Assembly: GCF_013280495.1 (NCBI RefSeq)
Contig: NZ_JABSSX010000009.1
Coordinates: 1 to 64,000, forward strand
Direction of reading: 5' to 3'
Length of the DNA stretch: 64,000 bases
DNA from: Brevibacterium permense
GTDB taxonomy: Bacteria; Actinomycetota; Actinomycetes; Actinomycetales; Brevibacteriaceae
Made by a program: the position numbers and the translations under genes. Positions 34,938 to 44,776 of the stretch are shown here, one piece after another (position 1 is the stretch's first letter; the number at the start of each line of letters is the position of its first letter). The notes beneath the pieces were generated by a model. That model was given only the letters and a program-made list of their open reading frames with translations. It was not told the DNA's origin and searched no databases.

Positions 34938-36530
34938 TCAGCTGACGACCAGAGGTTCGAGGACCAGGTCGGGGTGGTTCTTCTGCACGCCCTGCAGCCG
35001 CCACCGGTCGGAGAACAGCGCCAGCAGCTCTCCGTCGGAGCGGTGGAGGACCTCGACCGAGCGTTCCCGTGCCAGGGTCGGCACGCATTCGGGAGTGGTG
35101 CGTCGGGCGAGGGAGAAGTTGAGACGCTCCAGGGAGCAGGGAGCGTTGAATTCGTTGGTCATCCGGTCTTCGGCCACTTCGAACTGCATGGGTCCGACGG
35201 CGCCGAGCACGGGTGCCTGATCACCGCGCAGGTCCGAGCGCAGCACCTGGATGACACCTTCGTGGTCGAGCTGTTCGATGCCGCGTCGGAACTGTTTGTA
35301 CTTCGAGGAGTCCTTGGCGCGGATGACCATGAAGTGTTCGGGTGAGAACGTCGGGATGCCGGGGAACTCGACCTTCTTGTCAAGGTAGAGGGAGTCACCG
35401 ACGCGCAGGGCAGAGGCGTTGACCAATCCGACGACATCTCCCGGGAACGCTTCGTCGACGACATCGCGGTCGCGGCCGAAGACCTGCTGAGCGTATTTCG
35501 TGGCGAAGGGTTTGCCGGTGCTGGCATGGGTGAGCACGGTTCCGCGTTCGAAGACTCCTGAGCAGACACGGATGTAGGCGAGTCGGTCGCGATGGTGGGA
35601 GTCCATTCCGGCCTGCACCTTGAAGACGAATCCGGAAAAGGGATCGTCGACGGGGCGGGGCTGGTCGTCCTTGTCCAGGCGGGCCTCGGCGGGTGGGGCG
35701 AGGTCGACGAGGAGGTCGAGGAGTTTGTGGATGCCGAAGTTGAGCACGGCCGAGGCGAACATCACCGGGGTCGACTTGCCGGCGAGGAAGGTCTCCTGGT
35801 CGTGGTTCTGGTCTTCCATCTCCAGCAGATCGGACTCATCGACAGCGGTCGTCCACGCATCGCCTTCGAGGTCGGCGGCCGCCTCGGACGTGTAGGTGTC
35901 TTCACCGGCGATCGTGGCGCCTCCGTCGGTGCGGGTGTATTTCGTGTACTCGCCGCTGATGCGGTCGAGGACTCCGCGGAAGTCTCCGGACTGCCCGACC
36001 GGCCAGGTGATCGGGGTGGGCAGGAGGCCGGTGCGCTGCTGAACCTCGTCCATGAGTTCGAGCGCGTCGAGGCCGGGACGGTCCCACTTGTTGACGACCG
36101 TGATGATCGGGATATTGCGGTGGGCACAGACTTCGAAGAGCTTCATCGTCTGTGCCTCGAGGCCTTTGGCGGCGTCGATGAGCATGACGGCGCAGTCGAC
36201 GGCGGAGAGCACACGGTAGGTGTCCTCGGAGAAGTCGGCGTGACCAGGGGTGTCGACGAGGTTGAAGACGGCGTCGCGGTACTCGAACTGCAGGGCGGCC
36301 GAGGAGATCGAGATTCCGCGATCCTGCTCCATCTGCATCCAGTCGGAGACGGTGGCGCGGCGACCGGCCTTGCCGTGGGTGGCTCCGGCCTGGCCGATGG
36401 CGCGGGCGTGGAGGGCGAGCGCCTCGGTGGTCGTCGATTTGCCCGCGTCGGGGTGGGAGATGACAGCGAACGTGCGGCGGCGGGACGCCTCGTGTCGGAT
36501 GTCCTTGACGGAATACTGGCCAGAAGTCAC
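34938..36530 (-). CDS. prfC: Peptide chain release factor 3
   Basis: This 530-residue translational GTPase recycles release factors RF1 and RF2 from the ribosome. The P-loop is SHPDAGKSTTTEAL, followed by RGISISSAALQFEY (switch I), DTPGHADFSEDTYR and NKWD. The GTPase domain, domain II and the C-terminal RF3 domain are all present. GTG at 36530 is the start. TAGGAT lies exactly 6 bases upstream, so the mRNA may be leaderless. Confidence 0.95.
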   Translation of the reverse strand: MTSGQYSVKDIRHEASRRRTFAVISHPDAGKSTTTEALALHARAIGQAGATHGKAGRRATVSDWMQMEQDRGISISSAALQFEYRDAVFNLVDTPGHADFSEDTYRVLSAVDCAVMLIDAAKGLEAQTMKLFEVCAHRNIPIITVVNKWDRPGLDALELMDEVQQRTGLLPTPITWPVGQSGDFRGVLDRISGEYTKYTRTDGGATIAGEDTYTSEAAADLEGDAWTTAVDESDLLEMEDQNHDQETFLAGKSTPVMFASAVLNFGIHKLLDLLVDLAPPAEARLDKDDQPRPVDDPFSGFVFKVQAGMDSHHRDRLAYIRVCSGVFERGTVLTHASTGKPFATKYAQQVFGRDRDVVDEAFPGDVVGLVNASALRVGDSLYLDKKVEFPGIPTFSPEHFMVIRAKDSSKYKQFRRGIEQLDHEGVIQVLRSDLRGDQAPVLGAVGPMQFEVAEDRMTNEFNAPCSLERLNFSLARRTTPECVPTLARERSVEVLHRSDGELLALFSDRWRLQGVQKNHPDLVLEPLVVS

Positions 36531-36691
36531 CGCAGTATCCTATCGTTCTTCGCGCCCATCCGGCGTGTCCGTTCAGTCACAGTGTGGGCCAGCTTGTGCC
36601 GGGGGTCCGGCGGCCGGAACCGTATGTGCGGGGTGGCCGGTGGGCGTCGCATCCAGCGTCCTGTCGGAATCGGCCCATATGCTGGGGGACG

Positions 36692-37069
36692 ATGTCTGAG
36701 GAATTCGTCGAATACGCCGGCCGTTCGGAGCCGAAGGAACGCTGGCTCAAAGCCTTACCGCTCATCGTCGCGGGAGTCCTGGGTATCCCGCTGCTCGCCG
36801 CCGACATCTGGCTGTCTCTGCAGATCGCTCAGATCACCAAATATCTCTTCGACCTCGGCACCTCCGGGTGGGAGGCCACCGGGTATGTCCTGGCCAGCCT
36901 CTCGGGCGGCTTCTGCGTCATCTTCTTCATCGCGTTCCTCTTCATCGGTTCTCGGCGACGCACGTGGAAATGGCGTATCTGGTGGGCAGTGGCGGCGTTC
37001 CTCGCTGCAGCGGCACTGCCGTTGTGGGTGATCGTCGACTGGCTCCTCAGCGGAGCCCAGCCCATCTAG
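36692..37069 (+). CDS. Small membrane protein of unknown function
   Basis: This 125-residue protein has three hydrophobic segments (about residues 20-42, 62-85 and 96-118) and a charged GSRRRTWKWR loop. The ATG at 36692 (MSEEFVEYAG) follows GGGGGAC. An in-frame upstream ATG at 36584 would add a Pro/Arg-rich stretch that looks non-coding. I do not recognise the family. It is divergent from prfC and converges with hrpA. Confidence 0.7.
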   Translation: MSEEFVEYAGRSEPKERWLKALPLIVAGVLGIPLLAADIWLSLQIAQITKYLFDLGTSGWEATGYVLASLSGGFCVIFFIAFLFIGSRRRTWKWRIWWAVAAFLAAAALPLWVIVDWLLSGAQPI

Positions 37070-37177
37070 ACCTCTAGCCCTCGCGCGGCCGGCCGCGCTG
37101 TCCCCGCGCTTCGACGCCAAACCACCTCGCTGGTGGCGCTTCCTACAGGTGCTCGCGCGTCGGTCACTCTTCGTGAC

Positions 37178-37205
37178 ACAACGCCCCTCTGCAATGAGGC
37201 GTTGT
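37178..37205 (-). terminator. Hairpin downstream of hrpA
   Basis: An 8-bp perfect stem (37178-37185 with 37198-37205) with a 12-base loop lies 27 bases past the hrpA stop. It may also serve the small membrane protein gene converging from the left. Confidence 0.5.
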
Positions 37206-37231
37206 ACCGCTGCCGGTGAGGGGTACTCGGG

Positions 37232-40200
37232 TCAGAGCTGGGCGAGGGCCTTCGCGATGCGCTTCTCCGACACCGGATGTGCCGTGCCCAACGAGTTCGC
37301 GAACAGAGACACCCGCAGCTCTTCGAGCATCACTACGACCTCAACCCACTCTGCAGGCAGCGACACGATCAGCTGCGACCACTCGGCCTTCGCCAGTGCC
37401 GGGAATCGATTGCCGATCTTCTTGACCACATCGCTGCTGCAGCCGGTGACTCGATCCATGAGCTGCTTGTCACGGATCGGCGAGTCCTGCATTCCGCCGA
37501 TGCGCACCACTTCGGCCTGCACCCAGCGGGGAAGCTCTCGCAGCGTCTGCGGAGTCAACGCTGCAATGGCGGCTGCGCTCGTCCGGGAGGCTCGCCACGC
37601 CTGCACATCGGCGAGGTTCGACAGGATCGCCAACGAGGAGGCCTTCGACACGAGTTTGTCGAGCTCGGTCGTCGCCTTCAGCGCCTTCATCAGGTGCGGC
37701 AGCAGCGATGAACAGGTCAGCGGCAGCTCGGCGTCGACGTCCTTGCGCAGCCGCGCGAACTCTTCGGCGGTGGCCACCCATGACGTTTCGGCCGGCCCCA
37801 ACCGGTCGACGACGAGACCGCGGATCCCGACACGAATCAGCCCGCCCAGCAGCTCGTCAGCGGTCTTCTGATGACCGGCGAGGGTGAGCTTCTCCTGAGT
37901 GGTCAGCCCGTCCTGCAGGTACTTCAGCGCATCAGACGTGTGCTGGCCCAGCAGGGTGATGATCGCTTCTCGCGTGGCCAGGCGCGCTTGCGCTGCGGTG
38001 TCGAAGGCGACGAGGTCGACCGAGGTCCCTCGGTCTGCCAACCCGGGGACGACTCCGGCCGCAGCCTGATCGGGATCGGCCAACTCACCGAACGGCCAGT
38101 CCGTCAGGCCGGTCTTCGGGGTGAACGCGCTCTGCTTCTGGCGGGCCTTGCGCACCTGCGGTGTGGCCTTGGTCCTCAGAGCAGCCAGGTCCTCGCCGAG
38201 GCCGACGGTCTTCTTCCCATCGACGACCCGGAAGGTCAGCCGCAGATGGGCGGGAATCCGCGATCGGTCGAAATCGTCGGCGGTGACCGTGATCGGCACG
38301 AGATCGTTCAGCCCTCCCCCGCCGGCGCGTTCGCTCAAGTACGCTGCGAGCACGTCCGGCAGGCTTCCCTGGTACGGGGTGAGCGCGGGCAGAATCTCGC
38401 GGGCGACGTCGGGAGCGGGAACGAAGTAGCGGCGCTTGCTCTTCGGCAATGACCGGATATAGGCGGCGACGAGTTCTTCGCGCAGCCCGGGCACCTGCCA
38501 GCTGAATTCGTCCGCGTCGACCGCGGGCACCGCCTCGGCGGGGATCTCAACGGTCACCCCGTCCTCGGTGCTGCCGGGGTCGAACGAGTAGCGCAGCTTC
38601 GCCCGCGTGCCATCGGCCAGTTCCCATTCCATCGGGAAATCCGAGGCCACCGAGGCGGTCAGCTCCTCACTGTCGTCGCTGAGCAGCACCGAGGTGGTGA
38701 GGTCGAGCAGGTGCGCGTCCCGCCGTTTCTGCTTCTTCCACCAGCCCCGGAAATCCGCCGCCGAGGTGATCCCCTCCGGAATCCGTTCGTCGAAGAATTC
38801 GTAGAGGGCATCGTCTTGGTCGAGCACGCGACGGTTCCGTGTCCGCGAAGCCAGCTCCTCGGCCTCGTCGATGACGGCCGCGTTGTGTTCGAGGAAGCCG
38901 AAGCGTTCGTGCCAGTCGCCCTCGATGAGACCCTTGCGGATGAACGCGTCCCGGGCGGCCTCGGCGTCGATGGTGCCGTAGCCGACGCGGCGGTCGCTGA
39001 CAAGTGTGACCCCGTAGAGGGAGATCTTCTCGTAGACCATCGACGCGCCGGCCTTCGTCGACCAGTGCGGATCCGAATGCTGGCGGGTGACCAGATCACC
39101 GGCGGCTTCGACGACCCAATCCGGGTCGATCGCGGCCACGGTGCGGGCCCACAGGCGGGAGGTCTCGACGAGTTCGGCGGCCATGACGAAGTCCGGGTTG
39201 ACTTTGAAGAGTCCCGAACCGGGGAAGATCGCAAAGCGTGTGCCGCGTGCTCCCTGATAGTCCTTGTGCCGCTCCGACCGTGAGCCGATCATCGTCAGCA
39301 GACCGGTGAGAAGGGACCGATGGATAGCGGCGGCGTGCGGATCGAGCTTGACCGCGGCCACCTGCTTCCCGGTGTCCCCTGCCGGACCGGTCGCGCCCTG
39401 CTTCTTCGCGCTGCGTTTGGCAGCGCTGAGTTCGGCGAATCCGATCTTGCCGTTCGCACCTCGTCCGCCCTGAGCGCTTCCTTCGCCCCGACCGCCACTG
39501 GCGCCCTGACCGCCAGGAGCATTCTGGCCCTCACGACCACCACCGCTGCGACCGCTTTGACCACGGTCGGAACCGTCACCGGATCCAGCTGCATTCGTCT
39601 TGCCGCCCTCGCTATCGAGCGCGGATCCGGCCGTGTCGGCTTCGTCGCCCGGCTGCCAGACGGACTTCTCGACGCGAATGCCGGCCGAGCCGAGCAGAGA
39701 GCGCAGCTGACCGACGAGGTCCTGCCATTCGCGGATGCGCACGAAGTTGAGGAATTCCTCCTTGCAGCGGCGACGGAACTTCGAGGATCCCATGTCCGCC
39801 TGCAGACTCTGCAGGTAGTTCCAGAGGTTGAGGTAGGACAGGAAGTCACTGCCTCGGTGGGTGAATCGGGCGTGCTTCTCATCGGCGGCGGCTCGGACCT
39901 CGGCCGGACGTTCCCGGGGGTCTTGGATGGACAGCGCGGCGACGATGACGGTGACCTCTCCCCCGCAGCCGGCCTCCGCCCCGGCGATGACCATCCGAGC
40001 CAGCCGGGGGTCGATCGGCAGCACGGTGAGTTTCCGACCGATCTCGGTGACGTGGATCTTCCCTGCCGAGTCGCTGGTCAGCGCCCCGAGTTCGGTGAGC
40101 ATCGTCCGTCCGTCACGGACGGCTCTGGCCTCTGGCGGGGTGAGGAACGGGAAGTCGAGGATCTCCTGATCGCTTGCGGCGAATCCCAGTGAGGCCATCT

Positions 40201-41539
40201 GCAGGATGACGCTGGCGAGGTTCGTGCGCAGGATCTCCGGATCGGTGAACTCGGGACGCGAGTCGAAGTCGTCTTCCGAGTACAGGCGGATGCAGATGCC
40301 GTCACTGGTGCGCCCGGAGCGGCCCTTGCGCTGGTTCGCGCTGGCTTGGGAGATCCGCTCGATCGGCAGTCGCTGCACCCGTGTGCGGTTGGAGTAGCGC
40401 GAGATGCGGGCGGTGCCGACGTCGATGACGTATTTGATTCCGGGCACCGTCAGCGAGGTCTCGGCGACGTTCGTGGCCAGGACGATGCGAGGTCGTGAAT
40501 GGGGTTGGAAGACCTTCTGCTGCTCCCCCGCCGAGAGTCGGGCGAACAGCGGCACGACCTCCCAGCTGCTCATCCGCGGACGTCTGCGCAGGTGGTCGGT
40601 CAGTGCATCGGCCGTGTCGCGGATCTCCCGTTCGCCGGAGAGGAAGACGAGGATGTCACCGGGTGCCTCGGCCGCGAGTTCGTCGACGGCGGCGATGATT
40701 CCGTCAGTCTGATCCTCGACTCCGGTCTCGTAGTTCCCCGATTCGCCGGGCCCGTCGACATCGTCATCGGCAGGATCGTCCCCGAGAGGCCGGTACCGGA
40801 CCTCGACGGGGAAGGTGCGGCCCTCGACGGAGATGATCGGAGCGTCATCAAAGTGAGCGGAGAACGATTCGGGGTCGATCGTCGCAGAGGTGATGATGAC
40901 CTTGAGGTCGGGACGTCGGTCGAGCACCTCCTTGAGGTAGCCGAGGAGGAAGTCGATGTTGAGGCTGCGTTCGTGCGCCTCGTCGATGATGATGACTTCA
41001 TAGTCGCGCAGCAGTTTGTCGCGTGAGAGTTCGGACAGCAGAATGCCGTCGGTCATCACCTTCACCCGGGTGGAATCGGCGACCTGCGCGGTGAACCGCA
41101 CCTGGTAGCCGATGGTGTTGCCGAGTTCTTCGTCGAGTTCGTCGGCGATGCGCTCGGCCACGGTCCGGGCGGCGATGCGCCGCGGCTGGGTGTGGCCGAT
41201 GAGTCCGTCGACCCCGAGGCCGAGGTCGAGGCAGATCTTCGGCAGCTGGGTGGTCTTTCCCGATCCCGTCTCACCGGCGATGATGACGACCTGATTGTCC
41301 CGGATCGCCTCGGCGATCTCGTCCTTCGCCGCGGTGACCGGCAGATCCGCGGGGTAGGTGACGGTGACCGGATGGGCAGCGCGGGCGTCCTTGAGCCGGG
41401 CTCGGCGCTGCTGATGGTGCGCTGCCGTGGTTCTGCGTCTCTGCTGCGAACGCCCACGTCCGTTATTCCCGCGCCGAGGCGGCCGTCCTGGATTCGTGTT
41501 CGCTGGAGTGGTCGATGGGGTCGGGTTCTCTTCTGCCAT
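37232..41539 (-). CDS. hrpA: ATP-dependent RNA helicase HrpA
   Basis: This 1435-residue DEAH-box helicase has a basic Arg/Gln-rich N-terminus (1-60), Walker A GETGSGKTTQ, the DEAH motif IIIDEAHERSLNIDF, SAT, and motif VI QRKGRSGRTSDG. The HA2/OB region and the long HrpA-specific C-terminus (DUF3418) follow. It is about 130 residues longer than E. coli HrpA. The extra length includes a Gly/Gln/Arg-rich linker at roughly 645-715. HrpA acts on mRNA and stalled ribosomes. The ATG follows GGGAGACGC. Confidence 0.95.
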   Translation of the reverse strand: MAEENPTPSTTPANTNPGRPPRRGNNGRGRSQQRRRTTAAHHQQRRARLKDARAAHPVTVTYPADLPVTAAKDEIAEAIRDNQVVIIAGETGSGKTTQLPKICLDLGLGVDGLIGHTQPRRIAARTVAERIADELDEELGNTIGYQVRFTAQVADSTRVKVMTDGILLSELSRDKLLRDYEVIIIDEAHERSLNIDFLLGYLKEVLDRRPDLKVIITSATIDPESFSAHFDDAPIISVEGRTFPVEVRYRPLGDDPADDDVDGPGESGNYETGVEDQTDGIIAAVDELAAEAPGDILVFLSGEREIRDTADALTDHLRRRPRMSSWEVVPLFARLSAGEQQKVFQPHSRPRIVLATNVAETSLTVPGIKYVIDVGTARISRYSNRTRVQRLPIERISQASANQRKGRSGRTSDGICIRLYSEDDFDSRPEFTDPEILRTNLASVILQMASLGFAASDQEILDFPFLTPPEARAVRDGRTMLTELGALTSDSAGKIHVTEIGRKLTVLPIDPRLARMVIAGAEAGCGGEVTVIVAALSIQDPRERPAEVRAAADEKHARFTHRGSDFLSYLNLWNYLQSLQADMGSSKFRRRCKEEFLNFVRIREWQDLVGQLRSLLGSAGIRVEKSVWQPGDEADTAGSALDSEGGKTNAAGSGDGSDRGQSGRSGGGREGQNAPGGQGASGGRGEGSAQGGRGANGKIGFAELSAAKRSAKKQGATGPAGDTGKQVAAVKLDPHAAAIHRSLLTGLLTMIGSRSERHKDYQGARGTRFAIFPGSGLFKVNPDFVMAAELVETSRLWARTVAAIDPDWVVEAAGDLVTRQHSDPHWSTKAGASMVYEKISLYGVTLVSDRRVGYGTIDAEAARDAFIRKGLIEGDWHERFGFLEHNAAVIDEAEELASRTRNRRVLDQDDALYEFFDERIPEGITSAADFRGWWKKQKRRDAHLLDLTTSVLLSDDSEELTASVASDFPMEWELADGTRAKLRYSFDPGSTEDGVTVEIPAEAVPAVDADEFSWQVPGLREELVAAYIRSLPKSKRRYFVPAPDVAREILPALTPYQGSLPDVLAAYLSERAGGGGLNDLVPITVTADDFDRSRIPAHLRLTFRVVDGKKTVGLGEDLAALRTKATPQVRKARQKQSAFTPKTGLTDWPFGELADPDQAAAGVVPGLADRGTSVDLVAFDTAAQARLATREAIITLLGQHTSDALKYLQDGLTTQEKLTLAGHQKTADELLGGLIRVGIRGLVVDRLGPAETSWVATAEEFARLRKDVDAELPLTCSSLLPHLMKALKATTELDKLVSKASSLAILSNLADVQAWRASRTSAAAIAALTPQTLRELPRWVQAEVVRIGGMQDSPIRDKQLMDRVTGCSSDVVKKIGNRFPALAKAEWSQLIVSLPAEWVEVVVMLEELRVSLFANSLGTAHPVSEKRIAKALAQL

Positions 41540-41590
41540 TGCGTCTCCCAGCTTAGCGCCACTGCCCAGGCTCGGCCCCGCCCAGGCGGG

Positions 41591-42931
41591 TTACTCCCCG
41601 CCGCCCCAGAGTGGTGCGAGCGCCGAGTAGAGCTGCTGGATGCCGAGGATGATGAACAGCAGTGCTGTGATCGCCAGAGCGATGTTCGTGTGCAGCTTGT
41701 TCGCCCATTCCTTCGGGATCTTCTTGCCGTTGAGGAGACCGAGGAGGGTGACGGCGAGGAACGGCATGAACAGCGAGCCGAGGACGCCGTAGGCGAGGAT
41801 GAGACCGATCGGTTTGCCGAGGATGAAGAGGAGCATCGGCGGGAACGTCAGCCACAGCACATAGAACTTGAAGTACTTGCCGCCCGTCAGTGTGTCGGGG
41901 TGTCCGCCCGGCTTCTTGCGCATATGGCCCCAGAAGTCGGCGAACATCAGGGACACTCCGTTCCACACTCCGATGATCGAGGAGAAGGAAGCGGCCCAGA
42001 ATCCGACGAGGAAGCCGATGCCCACGACCTCGCCGTAGCGGGCTTTGAGGACGTCGGCGAGGTCGAGCAGTCCCTTGTCCTCGGCGGAGATCGAGACTCC
42101 CGCGGCACGGACGACTTCGGCACCGACGATGAGCATGGCGATGACGAAGATGCCGGTCATCACGTACGCCATCGAGTTGTCGATGCGCATCACCCGCATC
42201 CACTTCGGGGTGTGCCAGCCCTTCTCGCGCAGCCAGTAGCCGTAGGCGGCCAGGGTGATGGTGCCGCCGACGCCTCCGGCGAGCGCGAGCGTGTAGATCA
42301 CTCCGTCCTCGGGGATGATGGGGATCAGTCCGGTGAGCATGTCGGGGATATTCGGCGCGGCAATGATCGCCAGTCCCACGACGGTGATGAACATGATCCC
42401 GACGAGGACGGCGGTGATCTTCTCGAACACGCCGTAGCGGCCGAACCACACCATGGTGAAGCCGGCCAGGCCCATGAGCACCGACCACACTGTGAGGTTG
42501 AGTCCGGGGAAGAGCGCGGCCAGCGGTAGCGCCGCCGAGCTCATCGCCGTGGCTCCGTAGACGAAGCCCCAGATGATGATGTACGGACCGAAGTACCACG
42601 TGGTCCAGCGACCGAGCGATCGCCACCCCTCGAAGATCGTCTTTCCGGTCGCGAGGCTGAACCTGCCGGCTCCTTCGACGAGGACGATCTTGAGGATGAC
42701 GCCGACGATCACTGCCCACAGCAGTCCGTAGCCGAACTGGCTGCCGGCCACCAGGGTCGCCACCATATCCGCGGCACCGACGCCGGTGGCCGCGACGACG
42801 AGGCCGGGACCGATGACCTTCCATTTGGCCGGGCCGGAGGCCTCTTCGATTCCGGAAACGGTCTCTGCGTCGCCCGCATCGCCGGGGCCGGAACCGTTCG
42901 ACTGCTCACTCATGGAGTTATTCGCTTTCAT
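41591..42931 (-). CDS. Nramp-superfamily transporter lacking metal-ligand motifs
   Basis: This 446-residue protein of about 11 helices aligns along its length with Nramp/MntH (VIGPGLVVAATGVGAAD ... AGSQFGYGLLWAV). In TM1 the metal-binding DPGN is replaced by GAAD. In TM6 the MPH motif is replaced by TLA (GGTITLAAYGYW). The canonical Asp, Asn and Met ligands for Mn or Fe are thus missing, and the substrate is probably not a soft divalent metal (inference). A second ATG at 42913 (MSEQSNG) is an alternative start. Confidence 0.85.
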   Translation of the reverse strand: MKANNSMSEQSNGSGPGDAGDAETVSGIEEASGPAKWKVIGPGLVVAATGVGAADMVATLVAGSQFGYGLLWAVIVGVILKIVLVEGAGRFSLATGKTIFEGWRSLGRWTTWYFGPYIIIWGFVYGATAMSSAALPLAALFPGLNLTVWSVLMGLAGFTMVWFGRYGVFEKITAVLVGIMFITVVGLAIIAAPNIPDMLTGLIPIIPEDGVIYTLALAGGVGGTITLAAYGYWLREKGWHTPKWMRVMRIDNSMAYVMTGIFVIAMLIVGAEVVRAAGVSISAEDKGLLDLADVLKARYGEVVGIGFLVGFWAASFSSIIGVWNGVSLMFADFWGHMRKKPGGHPDTLTGGKYFKFYVLWLTFPPMLLFILGKPIGLILAYGVLGSLFMPFLAVTLLGLLNGKKIPKEWANKLHTNIALAITALLFIILGIQQLYSALAPLWGGGE

Positions 42932-43097
42932 CTTCGGCCGCGCACAGACTCACCGTGGTCGGGGATCCTCCATCGGGTTCTCCCGCATATCGGCGGCGCA
43001 GCGGTCTCAGCATGTCCACAGTCATGATAGGGGACAACTGCGCTGTCCTGTCATCGGTCACCACCCTTCGCGACGGCCGCCCCCGGCCCGCCGCGCC

Positions 43098-43387
43098 TCA
43101 GAAACGATCGGCGATGGTTCGCAGACGTTCGAGATACGCGTCTTGGTCGAAGTCCTCCGGCAGGTTCGGAGCCGCTTCGGAGAGTCCGGCGGCGCCGTCG
43201 ATGCCTTCCCGGACGATGTCGACTTGGCCCACATGCCGGGTGAGGCCGGGGTGCGCGGCCACCTCAGGGACCTCTCATCGAGTCCGGACAGCTTCCATCG
43301 CAGGTTTCTCCGACCTCGGTGCAGGGACTGCCGCAGGAAGGACTTCATCGTCTCGTCGTCGCTCATGAGCACAGGCTTCCACACCAT
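43098..43387 (-). pseudogene. DinB/DUF664-family protein, internally deleted
   Basis: On the minus strand the N-terminal part reads VWKPVLMSDDETMKSFLRQS and RNLRWKLSGLDERSLRWPRT. The C-terminal part appears in another frame as HPGLTRHVGQVDIVREGIDG and YLERLRTIADRF before TGA at 43098-43100. DinB-like mycothiol-dependent proteins of this type have about 170 residues, while only about 96 codons remain. The middle (roughly 75 codons) is gone and the frames no longer join near 43275. The remnant is not expected to be functional. Confidence 0.7.
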
Positions 43388-43417
43388 CTCTGCGCCGTCT
43401 ACGGTTATCCTCGAAGG

Positions 43418-43810
43418 GTGAGTGAGAACAAGTCATCGCCGGACTCCCGCAGTCGCATCGCCCGACGGGTCTTCCCCGACGGAGTCGACCCCGATCCTCG
43501 CTTCACCCTGGCCAACGAGCGGACGTTCCTGTCCTGGATCCGCACCGCGCTGGCGTTCATCGGCGGCGGAATCGCCGTCGAGGCCTTCACCTCGGAGATC
43601 TTCGGCACCGGTCTGCGGGCGACCCTGTCGATCGTGCTCATGGTCATCGGTTTCATCCTCGCCGCCGGTGCCGCCGTCCGCTGGCATCGCATCGAATCGG
43701 CGATGCGCCGCAAGACCTCACTGCCGCTGCCGCTCATCATCCCCATCGTCAGCCTCGCCTCGGCGCTGGGTGCCGGTCTCCTCGTCCTGGTGTTCGCCGG
43801 CCTGCTGTGA
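43418..43810 (+). CDS. DUF202 membrane protein (YidH-like)
   Basis: This 130-residue protein matches the DUF202 family: DPRFTLANERTFLSWIRTALAFIGGGIAVE, then two more helices, for three in total. The function of the family is unknown. GTG at 43418 is the start. TATCCT lies 6 bases upstream, so the mRNA may be leaderless. The next gene, which overlaps its stop codon, encodes a second DUF202-like protein, a pairing seen elsewhere. Confidence 0.85.
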   Translation: MSENKSSPDSRSRIARRVFPDGVDPDPRFTLANERTFLSWIRTALAFIGGGIAVEAFTSEIFGTGLRATLSIVLMVIGFILAAGAAVRWHRIESAMRRKTSLPLPLIIPIVSLASALGAGLLVLVFAGLL

Positions 43811-44157
43811 TGCCGACCCGCTCACCGCGACCGCAGCCGCATGACGATCCGGCTCTGCAGCCGGAACGCACCGTCCAATCCTGGCTGCGCACGAGCCTGA
43901 CGATGACGGTCGTCAGCCTCATCTTCATGCGCTTCATCAACGTCTTCCAAGGCTGGTCGGTGACGCTCTTCGTCGTGTGCTTGGGCATGGCCATCGTCGC
44001 CATCGCCATGCAGGTCAGACGCTACCGGCTGGGTTCGGTCTCGATTCGGGCCGAACGCGGCCGGCCGTCGCCGTGGGCGGTCATCTTCCTCACCACCTCG
44101 GTGTGCCTCATTTCGGTGCTGAGCATCGCCTCGGTCATCAAGATCAGCCTGCTCTGA
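43810..44157 (+). CDS. DUF202-like membrane protein, second of a pair
   Basis: This 115-residue protein has three hydrophobic helices and the conserved DUF202-like opening PERTVQSWLRTSLTMTVVSL. Its ATG shares bases with the TGA of the preceding DUF202 gene (TGATG), so translation is coupled and the two products may form one membrane complex (inference). The function is unknown. Confidence 0.8.
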   Translation: MPTRSPRPQPHDDPALQPERTVQSWLRTSLTMTVVSLIFMRFINVFQGWSVTLFVVCLGMAIVAIAMQVRRYRLGSVSIRAERGRPSPWAVIFLTTSVCLISVLSIASVIKISLL

Positions 44158-44297
44158 GGCTCTCTGCCCGCTCAACTTCCCAGACCTCCTGATCGGCATC
44201 CCACCTGCTCCCGCCCGACACCGCGCACACCCGCCGCACATGCCGCGTTATGAGACCGCCGTCCGGTCCGCTGACCTGCAAGCCTAAACTTGTCCGT

Positions 44298-44615
44298 ATG
44301 AAGGATGCACGCGAAGTCTCCACCGCCCCACTCGTCGCCGTCGGCCTCATCGGCGGTTTCCTCACCGCCCGCGAGACCGGGATCCGCCCCCTCGGCGGAG
44401 TCGTCCTCGCCGCAGCGGGCGCCTACGCCGCCCGCTCCTGGTATGTGAAGAAGGGCTGGCCAGCCGCCACCGGACTGACCTTGGCCTACCTCGGCGGGTT
44501 CGGCGCTTCCCATCCCCTGGCGAAGAAGATCGGCGCATGGCCGGCCGTGTTCGCCGTCAGCGCGGTCAGCGCCGCAGCCTCCTATGTCGTCTCCGATATC
44601 GCCGAGGCGGACTGA
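44298..44615 (+). CDS. Small hydrophobic protein of unknown function
   Basis: This 105-residue protein is rich in Gly and Ala, with three to four hydrophobic stretches (PLVAVGLIGGFLTA, GVVLAAAGAYAARS, LAYLGGFGASH, VFAVSAVSAAASYVV). It is probably a membrane protein. The ATG at 44298 has no ribosome site, but TAAACT lies 7 bases upstream, fitting a leaderless mRNA. I do not recognise the family. A 140-base gap separates it from the DUF202 pair. Confidence 0.7.
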   Translation: MKDAREVSTAPLVAVGLIGGFLTARETGIRPLGGVVLAAAGAYAARSWYVKKGWPAATGLTLAYLGGFGASHPLAKKIGAWPAVFAVSAVSAAASYVVSDIAEAD

Positions 44616-44776
44616 CCCCACCGCCGAGGAGGCCCGACCTCCGCACGCCGCCGCGCATACCGCCCGGCGACGACCCCGACCGTCCCGAACTGACACCCGC
44701 ACTACGGGACTGACACCAGCCGCACCAGACTGACCGCAGCACTCCCAAATGCAGGAAGCGAGGACCCGAACAGCCC

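Noticed and set aside
37141-37155. A 15-base sequence shared with 62266-62280 (TCCTACAGGTGCTCG), considered as a repeat
   Set aside because: One or two identical 15-mers are expected by chance in 64 kb, the flanks differ, and nothing links the two sites.
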